DNA from: Promethearchaeota archaeon | GTDB lineage: Archaea; Asgardarchaeota; Lokiarchaeia; Sigyniarchaeales; SOKP01 | DNA: 46,681 bases | Assembly: GCA_014730165.1 (NCBI GenBank) | Contig: WJIS01000096.1 | Coordinates: 1-46,681, forward strand | Direction of reading: 5' to 3' | Shown: one piece after another, positions 25,176 through 34,215 of the stretch | Layout: every line of letters starts with the position of its first letter | How positions within the stretch are numbered: the first letter of the stretch is position 1 | Notes under the pieces: generated by a model | What the model saw: the letters and a program-made list of their open reading frames with translations, nothing else | Databases searched by the model: none | What the model was told of the DNA's origin: nothing | Made by a program: the position numbers and the translations under genes

Positions 25176-25535
25176 TTATATATTTATATTAATGACACTT
25201 TCTTCAAGCTTTTGCAGAATTAATGCCGAATTCAGTGCCCACATTCCTAATTGAGCCATCGCTGAGAGTAACCCCATAGGAAGGAAAATGCCGATAGCGA
25301 TCCTTTTTATCGTTTTTACCGTTAATTCTTCTCCGGTTATACAATCTTCGCAATATAGAGATGGGACGTTATTTCTTACAAAAGTCAAGGCGGCTACGCA
25401 TGCATCAATCGCATTGTTTAATGTAAATTCTAATGTATCCATAAACTTATTTATATGAATATTATTACTTGGCCGTCCTCCCCACCCATTACTCTTTTTA
25501 TTAAGAAGATTATAATCTTCCATTATAGTAACCAT
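25176..25535 (-). CDS. Small cassette membrane protein, intact copy
   Basis: From ATG at 25535 the product has 119 residues: MVTIMEDYNLLNKKSNGW, a central helix (TLNNAIDACVAALTFV), a Cys pair (YCEDCITGEE) and one or two hydrophobic segments (RIAIGIFLPMGLLSAMAQLGMWALN). The ATG is preferred over the in-frame GTG at 25559 because GAGGAG lies ten bases before it. First gene of the proposed four-gene cassette. No family is recognised. The copy-A version lacks 38 residues. Confidence 0.65.
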   Translation of the reverse strand: MVTIMEDYNLLNKKSNGWGGRPSNNIHINKFMDTLEFTLNNAIDACVAALTFVRNNVPSLYCEDCITGEELTVKTIKRIAIGIFLPMGLLSAMAQLGMWALNSALILQKLEESVININI

Positions 25536-25781
25536 TATCGTAGCTCTCCTCGCTGCCACAGGGTATTTGTTCAGATATAAGCCCTTAAAATCGAAAAGTG
25601 AAAAGACTTTCCCTCATTTTAACAGAACATTACACGTGGGTCTTATAAGTGGATTATATATCGTAATGATCGTTCATGTCACAATTAACTTTTTAATTTA
25701 ATTAAATCTAACAAATTTTTTTTTCTAATTTCTCTCATAAGCTTCATTTTTCATTTTTACCTCTCAATTTCTTGAATTGAG

Positions 25782-26304
25782 AAATCATCCGAACCTTTTC
25801 AATATCGGGAAGTAAAGATCTATCATATCTTGATATGCTTCGCTTGGAATATAATCAAATTACCATATTTTATAATGCAAAATTTCCATGTAATTATATT
25901 GACATTCGGCTCAGCCATAGTTGTATTAAATCTCTCGAAGAAAGCAGCCCTCGACCGTTTGATGATATAATGTCTTAGATAATAATGCGATCACCCAGTT
26001 TGATAGCGAATGAATCCTTGATTGGGTAAAATTAATTTTCTTCTATAATAATTTGATTGAATGCATTCTGGAGTTTGATTTTGAAGGGGTTGAGAATATA
26101 AAAAGCATCGACTTTTCGCATAACCAACTTAATCACGCCGAAGATATTAAGCAGTTAATCAAGTAGGAAGAATTATATATAAATATATTCGGAAATCCAT
26201 TCTTTGAACGACTATTGAAGGATAAAAAATTGATCTACAACCATGAAAATAAAATCATTCCGAAAAACTCCTGGACCAAAGAAGAAGTACAAACAAAAAT
26301 ATAA
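25782..26304 (+). pseudogene. Old SDS22-type LRR gene remnant on the plus strand
   Basis: On the plus strand the region still reads as the C-terminal half of the SDS22-type protein. In order it shows LRLEYNQIT (25838 on), a one-base frameshift near 25970, LDNNAITQFDSE then TGA, IKSIDFSHNQLNHAEDIKQLIK then TAG, and ELYINIFGNPFFERLLKDKK to KEEVQTKI and the stop at 26302-26304. Equivalent parts of the intact gene are LDHNLITRFES, SIDLSNNRLNHPEDIEQFIK and NPFCERLLKKG. With two stops and a frameshift it is older than the copy-A relics. It shows that the LRR family was once also encoded in the opposite direction here. Confidence 0.75.
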
Positions 26305-26362
26305 GGATTATTAATTATTTCTAAATTAGCGAATCTAAGGCATTTCCCCCTATTTTTCCCAA

Positions 26363-28237
26363 TTAATATAAATCATCAACTACAAAATCGAGATCTAATC
26401 TGTTTAGAGTTTCTTTTAAAGGATATCCATTTTCAGGATTCCATCCCATTTTTTCACAATATCCTTTGTAATCTCCTTTATAATCGACAGTTTTTCCTTT
26501 ATTAGGTCCTTGCTCGAAGGGAGGATCACCTATCACTCTTCCAGGTAATTCATTTTTAGCTAAGATCACACCTTCTCGAATTGTAAATGCTTGTCGTAAT
26601 GCTTGTATCCGTGCTCCAATCTTTAATAGATCGTCGACCGAAACTTTCCATCCAACAACGGCTTCGATTAATTCCAATAACGGATAAGTTTGAAACCAAT
26701 ACGTGAAATAACATAATCCGAGTGAATTAATACTATGATGAAACGAATCACATAATTTCATACTTTCAAATCTTTCATCTCCAGCTCTTTTAAATCCTCT
26801 TGGAAGTTTAAATTCCTTCACATACTTATTTCTTCTCATTAATCCCGATGCAAAATGATCTAAGCTAGCTGCGGTGTGTCTACCTGGCGTAGGATCAAAG
26901 GCATAAGTACGTCCCAATGTATTGAAAAATTTTACATCATGCATTGGAAGGGCTTGTCCCATGGAATGAATAGCAAATTCTTGAGTCCCCTTTCCTATTC
27001 GATCAGCGGAAAACTTAGGTCCATCGGCAAGAAGATCACCAATTCCTTCGCGATCAATGATTCTTTCCACTATTTCAATAACCGCATCTGAATTCCCCCA
27101 TTCTAGCTCGATTCCATCTAAGTCTTCTTTAGTTAGTATTCCTTTTTCATAACACTCCATAGCATAAGCTACAGTGCCTCCCACAGAGATAGTATCTAAT
27201 CCTGCGCGATTGCAGAGATCATTTAAAGTAAATAAAGTTATAACATCTTCATTTAGTATTAATGATCCAAATGCAGCACATGTTTCATATTCTGGAATGT
27301 GCGTTTCCTCTAGGTTTGCTTCTGGAACTTTCATTAGGGCTCCACATTGAATAGAACAAGAAAAACAACCATAATTTTTAACTTTGTACTTATTAATTTC
27401 ATCTCCGGATATCTTTGAAAGGCTTTCCATCGGAAAATCATCCGGAATCCCTTTCCAATTTTTAATTGGAGAATCACCTGAAATTCCAGCGGATGTATTA
27501 AGACAAGCTAAGCCTTGGGTATTATAAAGATACATAGCTCCTGATTGAGCGCTTGTAGCAGATTTATTAAACTCCTTTGTTATTTCAATTAACTTTTCAT
27601 TATCAGCTATATTTATTTTTACATTACCCTTAAGTACCAATGCTTTCAAATTCTTAGAACCCATTACTGCTCCAAATCCAGACCTACCTGCTGCTCTATA
27701 TTTCTCATGAATTATACAAGACATTAATGAGAGATTTTCACCAGATTGACCTATAATAGCACTTTTAACCTTTCTGTGTCTCTCATTTAACTTATCGTCT
27801 GTTTCATTTGTATCTAAACCCCATAGAGCATCAGCATCTTGTATCTTGGCTTTACCATCAATAATACTTATATATTTAGGAGCAGTAGCCTTTCCTTTAA
27901 TTAATATTCCGTCATATCCGCATTTTTTGATTTCTGCTCCAAAATATCCTCCACAATTAGAATCTCCCCATGTACCCGTTAAAGGGGACTTTCCAGTCAC
28001 CATGAATCTCCCAGTTAACGGAGCAATTGAGCCAGTAAGCAATCCAGGAAAGAATCCGATAATAGCTTCTGGACTTAATGGATCTGTTTTAGGAGGTAAA
28101 TTTTGATAGATGAGTTTTGAAGCAAGTCCGTATCCTCCAAGATATTGAGCGTACATCTCATCCGGAATATTTTTCTCTTTAATTGTGTTTGTAGAAAGAT
28201 TTATCCACAATATTTTGCCAAAATATGCATTAGGCAT
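26363..28237 (-). CDS. aor: Aldehyde:ferredoxin oxidoreductase (tungsten AOR family)
   Basis: From ATG at 28237 the protein has 624 residues, the usual AOR length. It starts MPNAYFGKILWINLST and has the AOR N-terminal domain with LGGYGLASKLI and GKSPLTGTWGDSN. The [4Fe-4S] ligands are at Cys291, Cys294 and Cys298 (CFSCSIQC) and Cys509 (SLGLC), close to Pyrococcus positions. Family members oxidise aldehydes to acids with ferredoxin, using a tungstopterin cofactor. The in-frame ATG twelve codons earlier adds a hydrophobic stretch atypical of the family, and GTGA precedes the chosen ATG. No pterin or ferredoxin genes are adjacent. Confidence 0.93.
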   Translation of the reverse strand: MPNAYFGKILWINLSTNTIKEKNIPDEMYAQYLGGYGLASKLIYQNLPPKTDPLSPEAIIGFFPGLLTGSIAPLTGRFMVTGKSPLTGTWGDSNCGGYFGAEIKKCGYDGILIKGKATAPKYISIIDGKAKIQDADALWGLDTNETDDKLNERHRKVKSAIIGQSGENLSLMSCIIHEKYRAAGRSGFGAVMGSKNLKALVLKGNVKINIADNEKLIEITKEFNKSATSAQSGAMYLYNTQGLACLNTSAGISGDSPIKNWKGIPDDFPMESLSKISGDEINKYKVKNYGCFSCSIQCGALMKVPEANLEETHIPEYETCAAFGSLILNEDVITLFTLNDLCNRAGLDTISVGGTVAYAMECYEKGILTKEDLDGIELEWGNSDAVIEIVERIIDREGIGDLLADGPKFSADRIGKGTQEFAIHSMGQALPMHDVKFFNTLGRTYAFDPTPGRHTAASLDHFASGLMRRNKYVKEFKLPRGFKRAGDERFESMKLCDSFHHSINSLGLCYFTYWFQTYPLLELIEAVVGWKVSVDDLLKIGARIQALRQAFTIREGVILAKNELPGRVIGDPPFEQGPNKGKTVDYKGDYKGYCEKMGWNPENGYPLKETLNRLDLDFVVDDLY

Positions 28238-28466
28238 TATATTCACTTTTAAAATTATTAAATTTAATTGCAATAATGTATCTTTAGGTTATTTATATAG
28301 ATTATGGATCAGTCAGCAGATTATTTACTTAAGTAGCGAGAAAAAAAAATACTAAAAATCATCTTTCATCATTAAGAGTTAGGAAAATTATATACAAATC
28401 TTATCGCTACTAAACCTAACAAATCTGATAAATAGAATTCGATTACAAAATAAGTTTTTTAGAATT

Positions 28467-31139
28467 TTATATTATTTGTGGTATAAGGATGATGAAGTTA
28501 CTCCCTTTAGAATAATCTCCTTTTATTCGATCTTCTACCCAAATCTTCCCATTAAAGCGATCAATGATTTTTTTAACTAATGAAAGTCCTAATCCCATAC
28601 CTTTTGAAACAGTTTCTAAATTTCCCCTTTGGAATATGGCTTCTTTTCGAGAATTTCTAATCCCCATACCATTATCTTTAAATTCAAATTTAAGAAATTC
28701 TCGACTTCCTTCTTGATATTTTGATACATTGACTTTTATTTCAATTTCATCGTTTTCATTATGTCGAACCGCATTAAACATAATGTTTTCAAAAACATCA
28801 AGCAACATATCATTCACAAGAGCTTTGGTATTATCCGTACCGAAATTATTATTGAAATTTATATCTATATTTACGTTTTTAATCTTAACACTTTTCTCAA
28901 TATATTTAATCGCTTCAGACAATAAAGGTTTAATTCTGGTAGGTTTTAGTTCGAATTTAGATTCTTCGATTTCAGTTAATTTTCTAACATTTGAGATTAG
29001 TTTTGACCCTCTTTTTACTTGTTCTTTAATACCTTGATTTAATTCTTTATATATTACGGGATAATCTAATTCACTCTGATAAATATCAAATAATTCACTT
29101 GAAGAATATATATTTTGAAGGATATTATTTATATCATGAGTGAATATATCTTTATATAGTGATGCGCGGTTGTATGCTTCTTTATATTTTTCCTTTGATT
29201 GGGTAATTTCATTTTCAGCCTTTATTCGATCACTGATTTCTTGAAAAGATGTGACCATTGTGTTTGGGGCTATATGAAATGCGGTAACTTCAAATGCACC
29301 AACAATTTGTCCATAATTATAATCAATTTGTTCCCAATTCCATGTTCCACCAAATTTAGCTAATTCCTTATACTTTGAAGGTACATTAGTGTCAGCTAAG
29401 GGGGGAAATGCTTCTTCGATTGTCAACCCAATAAATTGCGAACAATCTACACCTAAAAACTCATCAGCGGTGGGATTTGCATTAACAAAAACCAGTCTTC
29501 CATCAGATTTAAGAGAATATAGTATCATTCCACGTGGAATAGATTCAAAGATATTTCTAAATATTTCTTCAGATTTTTTCAATTCAGTTTCTGCTTTTAT
29601 ACGATCTGTTATATTATCAATAATGGAAACCATTCCATCAAATTTTCCTTCATTATTAATGATTGGAGCACCGTTAATTGATAAATATACTCTTTTTCCA
29701 TTAGGCCATTCAATTGCATGTCTTACATCGAATGTTGATTTTAGTGTATTTTTAACGATCGAAAATGGTAATTGCTCATCTGGGAATGGTCCACCATTAA
29801 ATGAGGTGATTTTCCAATTAGGCTCATTATATGAGCGTTGTGTGATTTTATTCTTCCTTAGACCTAATATTTTTTCTGCTTCAGGATTAGCAAAAGTTAT
29901 TTCCCCCTCTTTATTTAACATAACAATCCCAACTGGGCTTGTTTTAGTAATGCCCTCGAAAATATCTCGTTCTTTTTTCAATTTATTTTCTGCTTTTTTT
30001 CTTTCACTTATATCTAAAGCTGTGAAAGTTGCTCCTTTTTCCGGATCTTTTGAATCAATTAAGGATGAACTTAATAAAATATCAAGTATTTTGCCATCCT
30101 TTTTTTTAAATTTAGTTTCAACAGTCCCTATGCCATATTTTTCAATTTGAGGATACTTTTCGCGTCCCACATAATTGTATTCTTCATCTGAGGGATAAAT
30201 TTTTCTTGCATTCTGCTCAATGAGTTCTTTCCGTGAATATCCAACAAGTTCACAAAATTTATCATTTACTTTTTTGAAAAATCGGTCTTGTACCACACCA
30301 ATACCAATTGGAGCTGCTTTAAGAAGGCTTTCCAATTTATCTGATTTATCTTTAATTTTTTGTTCTGCTAATTTTCGATCTGTTATATCTATTAAAGATG
30401 TTAAATCTGCATATCCATTTGAAAATGGTATAGCTTTGGAGAAGATTTCAACCCATAAGATCTTTCCTTGTTTTTTCTGAAGTCTAAACTCATAATTTTT
30501 AATTTTTTCAATTTTTCCTCGATACCGTGCTTCAATTATGGAGATTACCGAGTCCCTATCATCTGGGTGGACAAGTTTGAAATATTCTTTTGCTGCCCAA
30601 CTCTCTATTTCTGAAGGCTCATAACCAGTCATTTGCAAAAATCTGTTATTGAAATACTTGATCTGGAAATCTTGGACAATTAGAATTCCCATAAAATGCT
30701 GTTCAGCAATGGTACGAAATTTAACCTCTGAGTTTCTCAATTCAAGTTCAATTGTTTTACTTTTTGTAACGTCCTCTAAGCTCAAAAGATAAGCTATATC
30801 GTTTTTATAATGAATTCTCTTTAGAAATCCCTTGCGCCAGACATTTTTGCCATTTTTATCGTGCATTGAATAATTAAGTTTCTTCTTAAACTCAATTTCT
30901 TCATATTCCATATCTTTAATTAATTCTTCATAGTTTGGAACAATATATTTTGAGATCTTCTTAGAATCCCATTTTTCAATCTTATCAACATCAATATTGA
31001 CTATGTCAATTGCTTTCTTATTAATATACTCAATTGAATTATTTTTAATAATTAAAATACCTATTTGAGCTTCGTCAGCAATTATTTTAAAAAGATCGCT
31101 ATTAATTTCAAAATTCCCTTCTATATTTAGATTTCGCAA
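28467..31139 (-). CDS. Soluble histidine kinase with five PAS domains
   Basis: The 890-residue protein has no membrane segment. Five PAS/PAC units fill roughly residues 15-130, 135-260, 265-385, 390-515 and 522-640, each ending in a DxTxRK/DITDR-type PAC motif. The phosphoacceptor box FTHDINNILQNIY and an HATPase domain follow (N-box ENIMFNAVRHNE, G1 FKDNGMGI, G2 GMGLGLSLVKKII). It therefore senses several intracellular signals and phosphorylates itself on the H-box His. No response regulator lies beside it. The start is TTG at 31139 with GGTG seven bases upstream. Confidence 0.9.
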   Translation of the reverse strand: MRNLNIEGNFEINSDLFKIIADEAQIGILIIKNNSIEYINKKAIDIVNIDVDKIEKWDSKKISKYIVPNYEELIKDMEYEEIEFKKKLNYSMHDKNGKNVWRKGFLKRIHYKNDIAYLLSLEDVTKSKTIELELRNSEVKFRTIAEQHFMGILIVQDFQIKYFNNRFLQMTGYEPSEIESWAAKEYFKLVHPDDRDSVISIIEARYRGKIEKIKNYEFRLQKKQGKILWVEIFSKAIPFSNGYADLTSLIDITDRKLAEQKIKDKSDKLESLLKAAPIGIGVVQDRFFKKVNDKFCELVGYSRKELIEQNARKIYPSDEEYNYVGREKYPQIEKYGIGTVETKFKKKDGKILDILLSSSLIDSKDPEKGATFTALDISERKKAENKLKKERDIFEGITKTSPVGIVMLNKEGEITFANPEAEKILGLRKNKITQRSYNEPNWKITSFNGGPFPDEQLPFSIVKNTLKSTFDVRHAIEWPNGKRVYLSINGAPIINNEGKFDGMVSIIDNITDRIKAETELKKSEEIFRNIFESIPRGMILYSLKSDGRLVFVNANPTADEFLGVDCSQFIGLTIEEAFPPLADTNVPSKYKELAKFGGTWNWEQIDYNYGQIVGAFEVTAFHIAPNTMVTSFQEISDRIKAENEITQSKEKYKEAYNRASLYKDIFTHDINNILQNIYSSSELFDIYQSELDYPVIYKELNQGIKEQVKRGSKLISNVRKLTEIEESKFELKPTRIKPLLSEAIKYIEKSVKIKNVNIDINFNNNFGTDNTKALVNDMLLDVFENIMFNAVRHNENDEIEIKVNVSKYQEGSREFLKFEFKDNGMGIRNSRKEAIFQRGNLETVSKGMGLGLSLVKKIIDRFNGKIWVEDRIKGDYSKGSNFIILIPQII

Positions 31140-31449
31140 ATTTTACACCAATATGGGATCTAACAAAAACGATTCTAGCATTACTACATAAATGAAAATT
31201 AATGTATATTAGTTTAATTCTCATTATATTTTACAGAAATTCAACTTATTTTTTTTGTTATATTTTATTATAGACTTAATCAAATGCTATGATCAGTTCT
31301 TAAGCTTTCATTATAAAAATTATGAATATGTAAATATATTTGTTTGTGTCTTAACATGTAATTAAAGTTTGAATCTTTTCTTAATCCCGAATGTAAAAAT
31401 ATAAATTAATCATCAATTAAGATTAAAGTAAACATAATAGGAGATAAAA
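31140..31449. other. Intergenic region between divergent kinase and crotonase genes
   Basis: These 310 A+T-rich bases hold no supported reading frame. They must carry both promoters; a TATA-like AAATATAAATTAAT lies near 31397-31412, and an AGGAGA ribosome site precedes the crotonase ATG. Confidence 0.5.
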
Positions 31450-32310
31450 ATGGAATTTGAAACGATTAAATTTGATTTAAGAGATGATGGAATAGGAATA
31501 TTAACATTAAATAGACCAGATAAACTCAACGCGATGTCTTTTCAGATGATTGAGGATTTACATTCGATTTTGGACCATCTAATGACAAACCTAAATTGTC
31601 GTGTAGTGATTCTTAAAGCTGCTGGAAGAGCTTTTTGTGCTGGATTAGATTTAAAAGAGTCAATGGTATTGCAATCAAAACGCAAGCCCGATGAACTTAA
31701 AGAAAAATTTTATTTTATTGATGTACCTGAAAAGGATATAATTAAAGCTAAGATGTATGGACAATGGAGGACAAGCCGTCTTATAGTAAAAATGAGGAGG
31801 ATTAACCAACCTATCATCGCAGCGATCCAAGGTGCGGCTTCGGGGGCGGGATTTGCCTTTTCATTAGCTGCAGATATAAGGTTAGCGGGAGAAAAAGCGA
31901 AATTTAATAATGCTTTCATTAAAGTTGGGTTTTCGGGAGCTGACTTAGCGAGTAGTTATCATTTACCAAGGCTCATTGGAATGTCAAGAGCTGCAGAAAT
32001 ATTATATACAGGACGTTTTGTCGAAGCAGAAGAAGCTGAGAGGATAGGTTTAGTCTCAAAAGTAGTAGAAGGAGACGATGAGGAACTTTTTAGATATGCG
32101 TTAGAGATGGCTAACCATATGATTAATAAAAGTCCCCTTGGGTTGAGAATGACCAAAGAGGCGATTAATCTTTCAATGGATTCCCCTAGTTTAGAAACTA
32201 TGATTCAATTGGAAAATCGAACTCAAATGCTTTGTTCCACTTCTGCTGATGTAATGGAGGGAGTGAAAGCATTCTTTGAAAAACGTGACCCTGATTATCC
32301 ATTGAAATAA
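31450..32310 (+). CDS. Crotonase-superfamily protein lacking the hydratase Glu pair (paralogue 1)
   Basis: The 286-residue protein has a crotonase fold: NRPDKLNAMS, the oxyanion-hole segment GRAFCAGLDLKE (about 59-70), GAASGAGFAFSLAADI (second oxyanion region) and GRFVEAEEAERIGLV. Where enoyl-CoA hydratase has its two catalytic Glu residues (Glu144 and Glu164 in rat), this protein has Ala and Phe. It keeps an Asp in GADLASSYHLPRLIG at the place of the catalytic Asp of dienoyl-CoA isomerase. A standard hydratase role is thus doubtful. It acts on CoA thioesters in an unknown step. AGGAGA is an ideal ribosome site. A paralogue is at 38162. Confidence 0.85.
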   Translation: MEFETIKFDLRDDGIGILTLNRPDKLNAMSFQMIEDLHSILDHLMTNLNCRVVILKAAGRAFCAGLDLKESMVLQSKRKPDELKEKFYFIDVPEKDIIKAKMYGQWRTSRLIVKMRRINQPIIAAIQGAASGAGFAFSLAADIRLAGEKAKFNNAFIKVGFSGADLASSYHLPRLIGMSRAAEILYTGRFVEAEEAERIGLVSKVVEGDDEELFRYALEMANHMINKSPLGLRMTKEAINLSMDSPSLETMIQLENRTQMLCSTSADVMEGVKAFFEKRDPDYPLK

Positions 32311-32312
32311 GA

Positions 32313-32336
32313 TTTTTTTCTCTTTTTTATTTTTTA
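32313..32336 (+). terminator. T-rich tract after the crotonase gene
   Basis: Three T-runs interrupted by C and A residues begin three bases after the stop of the crotonase gene. This is a plausible archaeal terminator. Confidence 0.4.
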
Positions 32337-32376
32337 GGCTAAATTTATTTAAATTACGATTATCACTATTGTAATA

Positions 32377-33000
32377 ATGTTTAATGATTCTGATGATATC
32401 TTTAAAGTTTTACGTGACAAGGTAAGAACGTTATTCACTGATATTCAAAAGGAATTTACTTATCTTTATAGCGATGATGAGCATTACATTAAGATGAGAT
32501 TACCCGTAAAGTATATTGAAAAGGATACCATCCCAGAATTAAGAAACGCAGTTAAAAATCTTGATATTAAACCTGAAATACATGTCGCGGATAAGAGTGA
32601 AATAAATGATTTAAATAACATTTATCATCAATCTTGGATTGCCTCTGACTTGCCTATGAAGGGAGTTACGCAAGAATTAATTCGAGATATCTTTAATGAT
32701 AAAAATACAAGGTTTTTAATCGCCCAAATTGAAAATAAAAACGTAGGTTTTATCCTTGTAGAATTTGATAAAAAAAATGAAGATATCGGGATAATTTCAG
32801 GCATCGGAATTTTACCTGAACATCAATCTTTAGGATTGGGAAAATTTCTAGCTTTACAAAGTTGGAAGTTTTTTAAAGAAAAAAACGTCAAAACGCTCCA
32901 ATGTGAAGTATATGAAAAGAATGTCAAGGGAATTAAATTCATTAAATCACTAGGTTTTCAAGAATATGGAGAAAAGGAAGATCGGTCATTACTAAAATAA
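32377..33000 (+). CDS. GNAT N-acetyltransferase (paralogue 1)
   Basis: The 207-residue protein has an N-terminal extension of about 75 residues (MFNDSDDIFKVL and on to VKYIEKD), then a GNAT domain. The acetyl-CoA-binding motif A reads GIGILPEHQSLGLGKFLALQSW (about 149-170), with Q/RxxGxG/A as HQSLGLG, followed by NVKGIKFIKSLGFQEYGE (motif B). The substrate is unknown. It resembles the minus-strand GNAT at 33437 over its full length, including the extension (IKMRLPVKYIEKD against INMRLPADKITED), so the two are diverged duplicates. Confidence 0.88.
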   Translation: MFNDSDDIFKVLRDKVRTLFTDIQKEFTYLYSDDEHYIKMRLPVKYIEKDTIPELRNAVKNLDIKPEIHVADKSEINDLNNIYHQSWIASDLPMKGVTQELIRDIFNDKNTRFLIAQIENKNVGFILVEFDKKNEDIGIISGIGILPEHQSLGLGKFLALQSWKFFKEKNVKTLQCEVYEKNVKGIKFIKSLGFQEYGEKEDRSLLK

Positions 33001-33093
33001 TTAATTGAGATAGTTGATTGTTCTATAAAGACTTAAAATATATCCAACTTATCCAATTTATATATAAAATAATAAAATTGCGTAAAAATTACG

Positions 33094-33219
33094 CTATTTA
33101 GTTGTATCTTCCATTTTGTTTTTTATTTGTTGTTTCTCTGCAGATATTTTTGATTGAATGCAATCTTCTAAATATTTTATCATTATATCTGATTCTTTAG
33201 AGGTCTTTTGTGTATCCAT
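33094..33219 (-). CDS. Possible 41-residue protein
   Basis: ATG at 33219 opens a 41-codon frame (MDTQKTSKESDIMIKYLEDC, then a Lys/Gln-rich helix ending MEDTTK). Codon use is like the neighbours and the helix is amphipathic, but no family is recognised and no clear ribosome site is present. It is given with low confidence. The remaining 33001-33093 and 33220-33436 hold no supported gene. Confidence 0.3.
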   Translation of the reverse strand: MDTQKTSKESDIMIKYLEDCIQSKISAEKQQIKNKMEDTTK

Positions 33220-33436
33220 GTTTACTCTTCATCTGAAAATATAACTAATTATATTGTATATTTCTTTTTTCTACTTATAAAGTTTTAGAGAAAATATATT
33301 TGTACTACAATAAATCACATAAATTTCAATTAATAAAGCTTTTATAGTAACTATCACTCATGGGAAAAAAGTGAAATTAAAATAGCATTAGAAATCCAAG
33401 AGAAAGTGGATATTGATTATGATAAAATTGTCTATA

Positions 33437-34078
33437 TCATTTTAAAGGAGATATATAATCTCGATCAACAAATTCTTCAAAACCAAAGTTTTTAATAAAA
33501 TTATAAGCAATTTTATTCTCTTTATGTACTTCTACTCGAATTTCATCGATGCCTCGCTTTTTGAAATAACTCCACGCGGACATTGCAAGATAAGTCCCTA
33601 ATCCCATACCTTGGTATTTAGGAATGATACCTAGTCCAGCTATTTTACCAATTTGGTTATCAGGTCCTTCAAAATCTAATAGAACAAATCCACAATCAAC
33701 ATCATCTTCACTAACTATTAGACCGACTACATCAGGATCCTTTAGGATATCTCTTAATGTATCTTTTGTAAGATCATAAATTTTCATGGTTGTTGTATGC
33801 CATGAATCCTTATATAATTGAATTACAGTTTCAATATCCTCCTCACCTGCTTCTCGGAGACTGAGTTCTATTCCGTGTGAACCGATTCTGTTACATAAAG
33901 TATTTTCAAAATCTTCTGTTATTTTGTCGGCAGGCAACCGCATGTTTATATAATCAGGATTTTTTTTCTCAACAGTGAGGAAATTTTCACCCAAATTTGA
34001 AAAGACATCTCTAATTTTTTTCTTTTTAAGGCTGAATTTACTGGGTTTATCCTCTTCGCGAGTTTGATCTTTAGACAT
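33437..34078 (-). CDS. GNAT N-acetyltransferase (paralogue 2)
   Basis: The 213-residue protein has a Lys/Glu-rich N-terminus, the INMRLPADKITED segment shared with paralogue 1, and a GNAT domain. Motif A reads GLGIIPKYQGMGLGTYLAMSAW (YQGMGLG is the acetyl-CoA loop), then NKIAYNFIKNFGFEEFVDRDY. Like its paralogue it probably acetylates an amine or protein N-terminus, with no evidence as to which. The gene follows the thiolase on the same strand after 137 bases. Confidence 0.88.
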   Translation of the reverse strand: MSKDQTREEDKPSKFSLKKKKIRDVFSNLGENFLTVEKKNPDYINMRLPADKITEDFENTLCNRIGSHGIELSLREAGEEDIETVIQLYKDSWHTTTMKIYDLTKDTLRDILKDPDVVGLIVSEDDVDCGFVLLDFEGPDNQIGKIAGLGIIPKYQGMGLGTYLAMSAWSYFKKRGIDEIRVEVHKENKIAYNFIKNFGFEEFVDRDYISPLK

Positions 34079-34215
34079 AATTCAAAAAAAAATCTGTACT
34101 TAATTATTTAATACAATGATCCTCAATTATACTAATAATTCCAATCAATATAAAATATTTATTTTAAAGAAAAATAGAAAAATGATGAAAATCAAAATAA
34201 AACTTATGATTTCCC

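Noticed and set aside
33355-33499. Plus-strand frame with helix-like peptide (SEIKIALEIQEKVDIDYDKI)
   Set aside because: It has no start, and its end is the antisense of the GNAT C-terminus. At most a fragment of an older gene.
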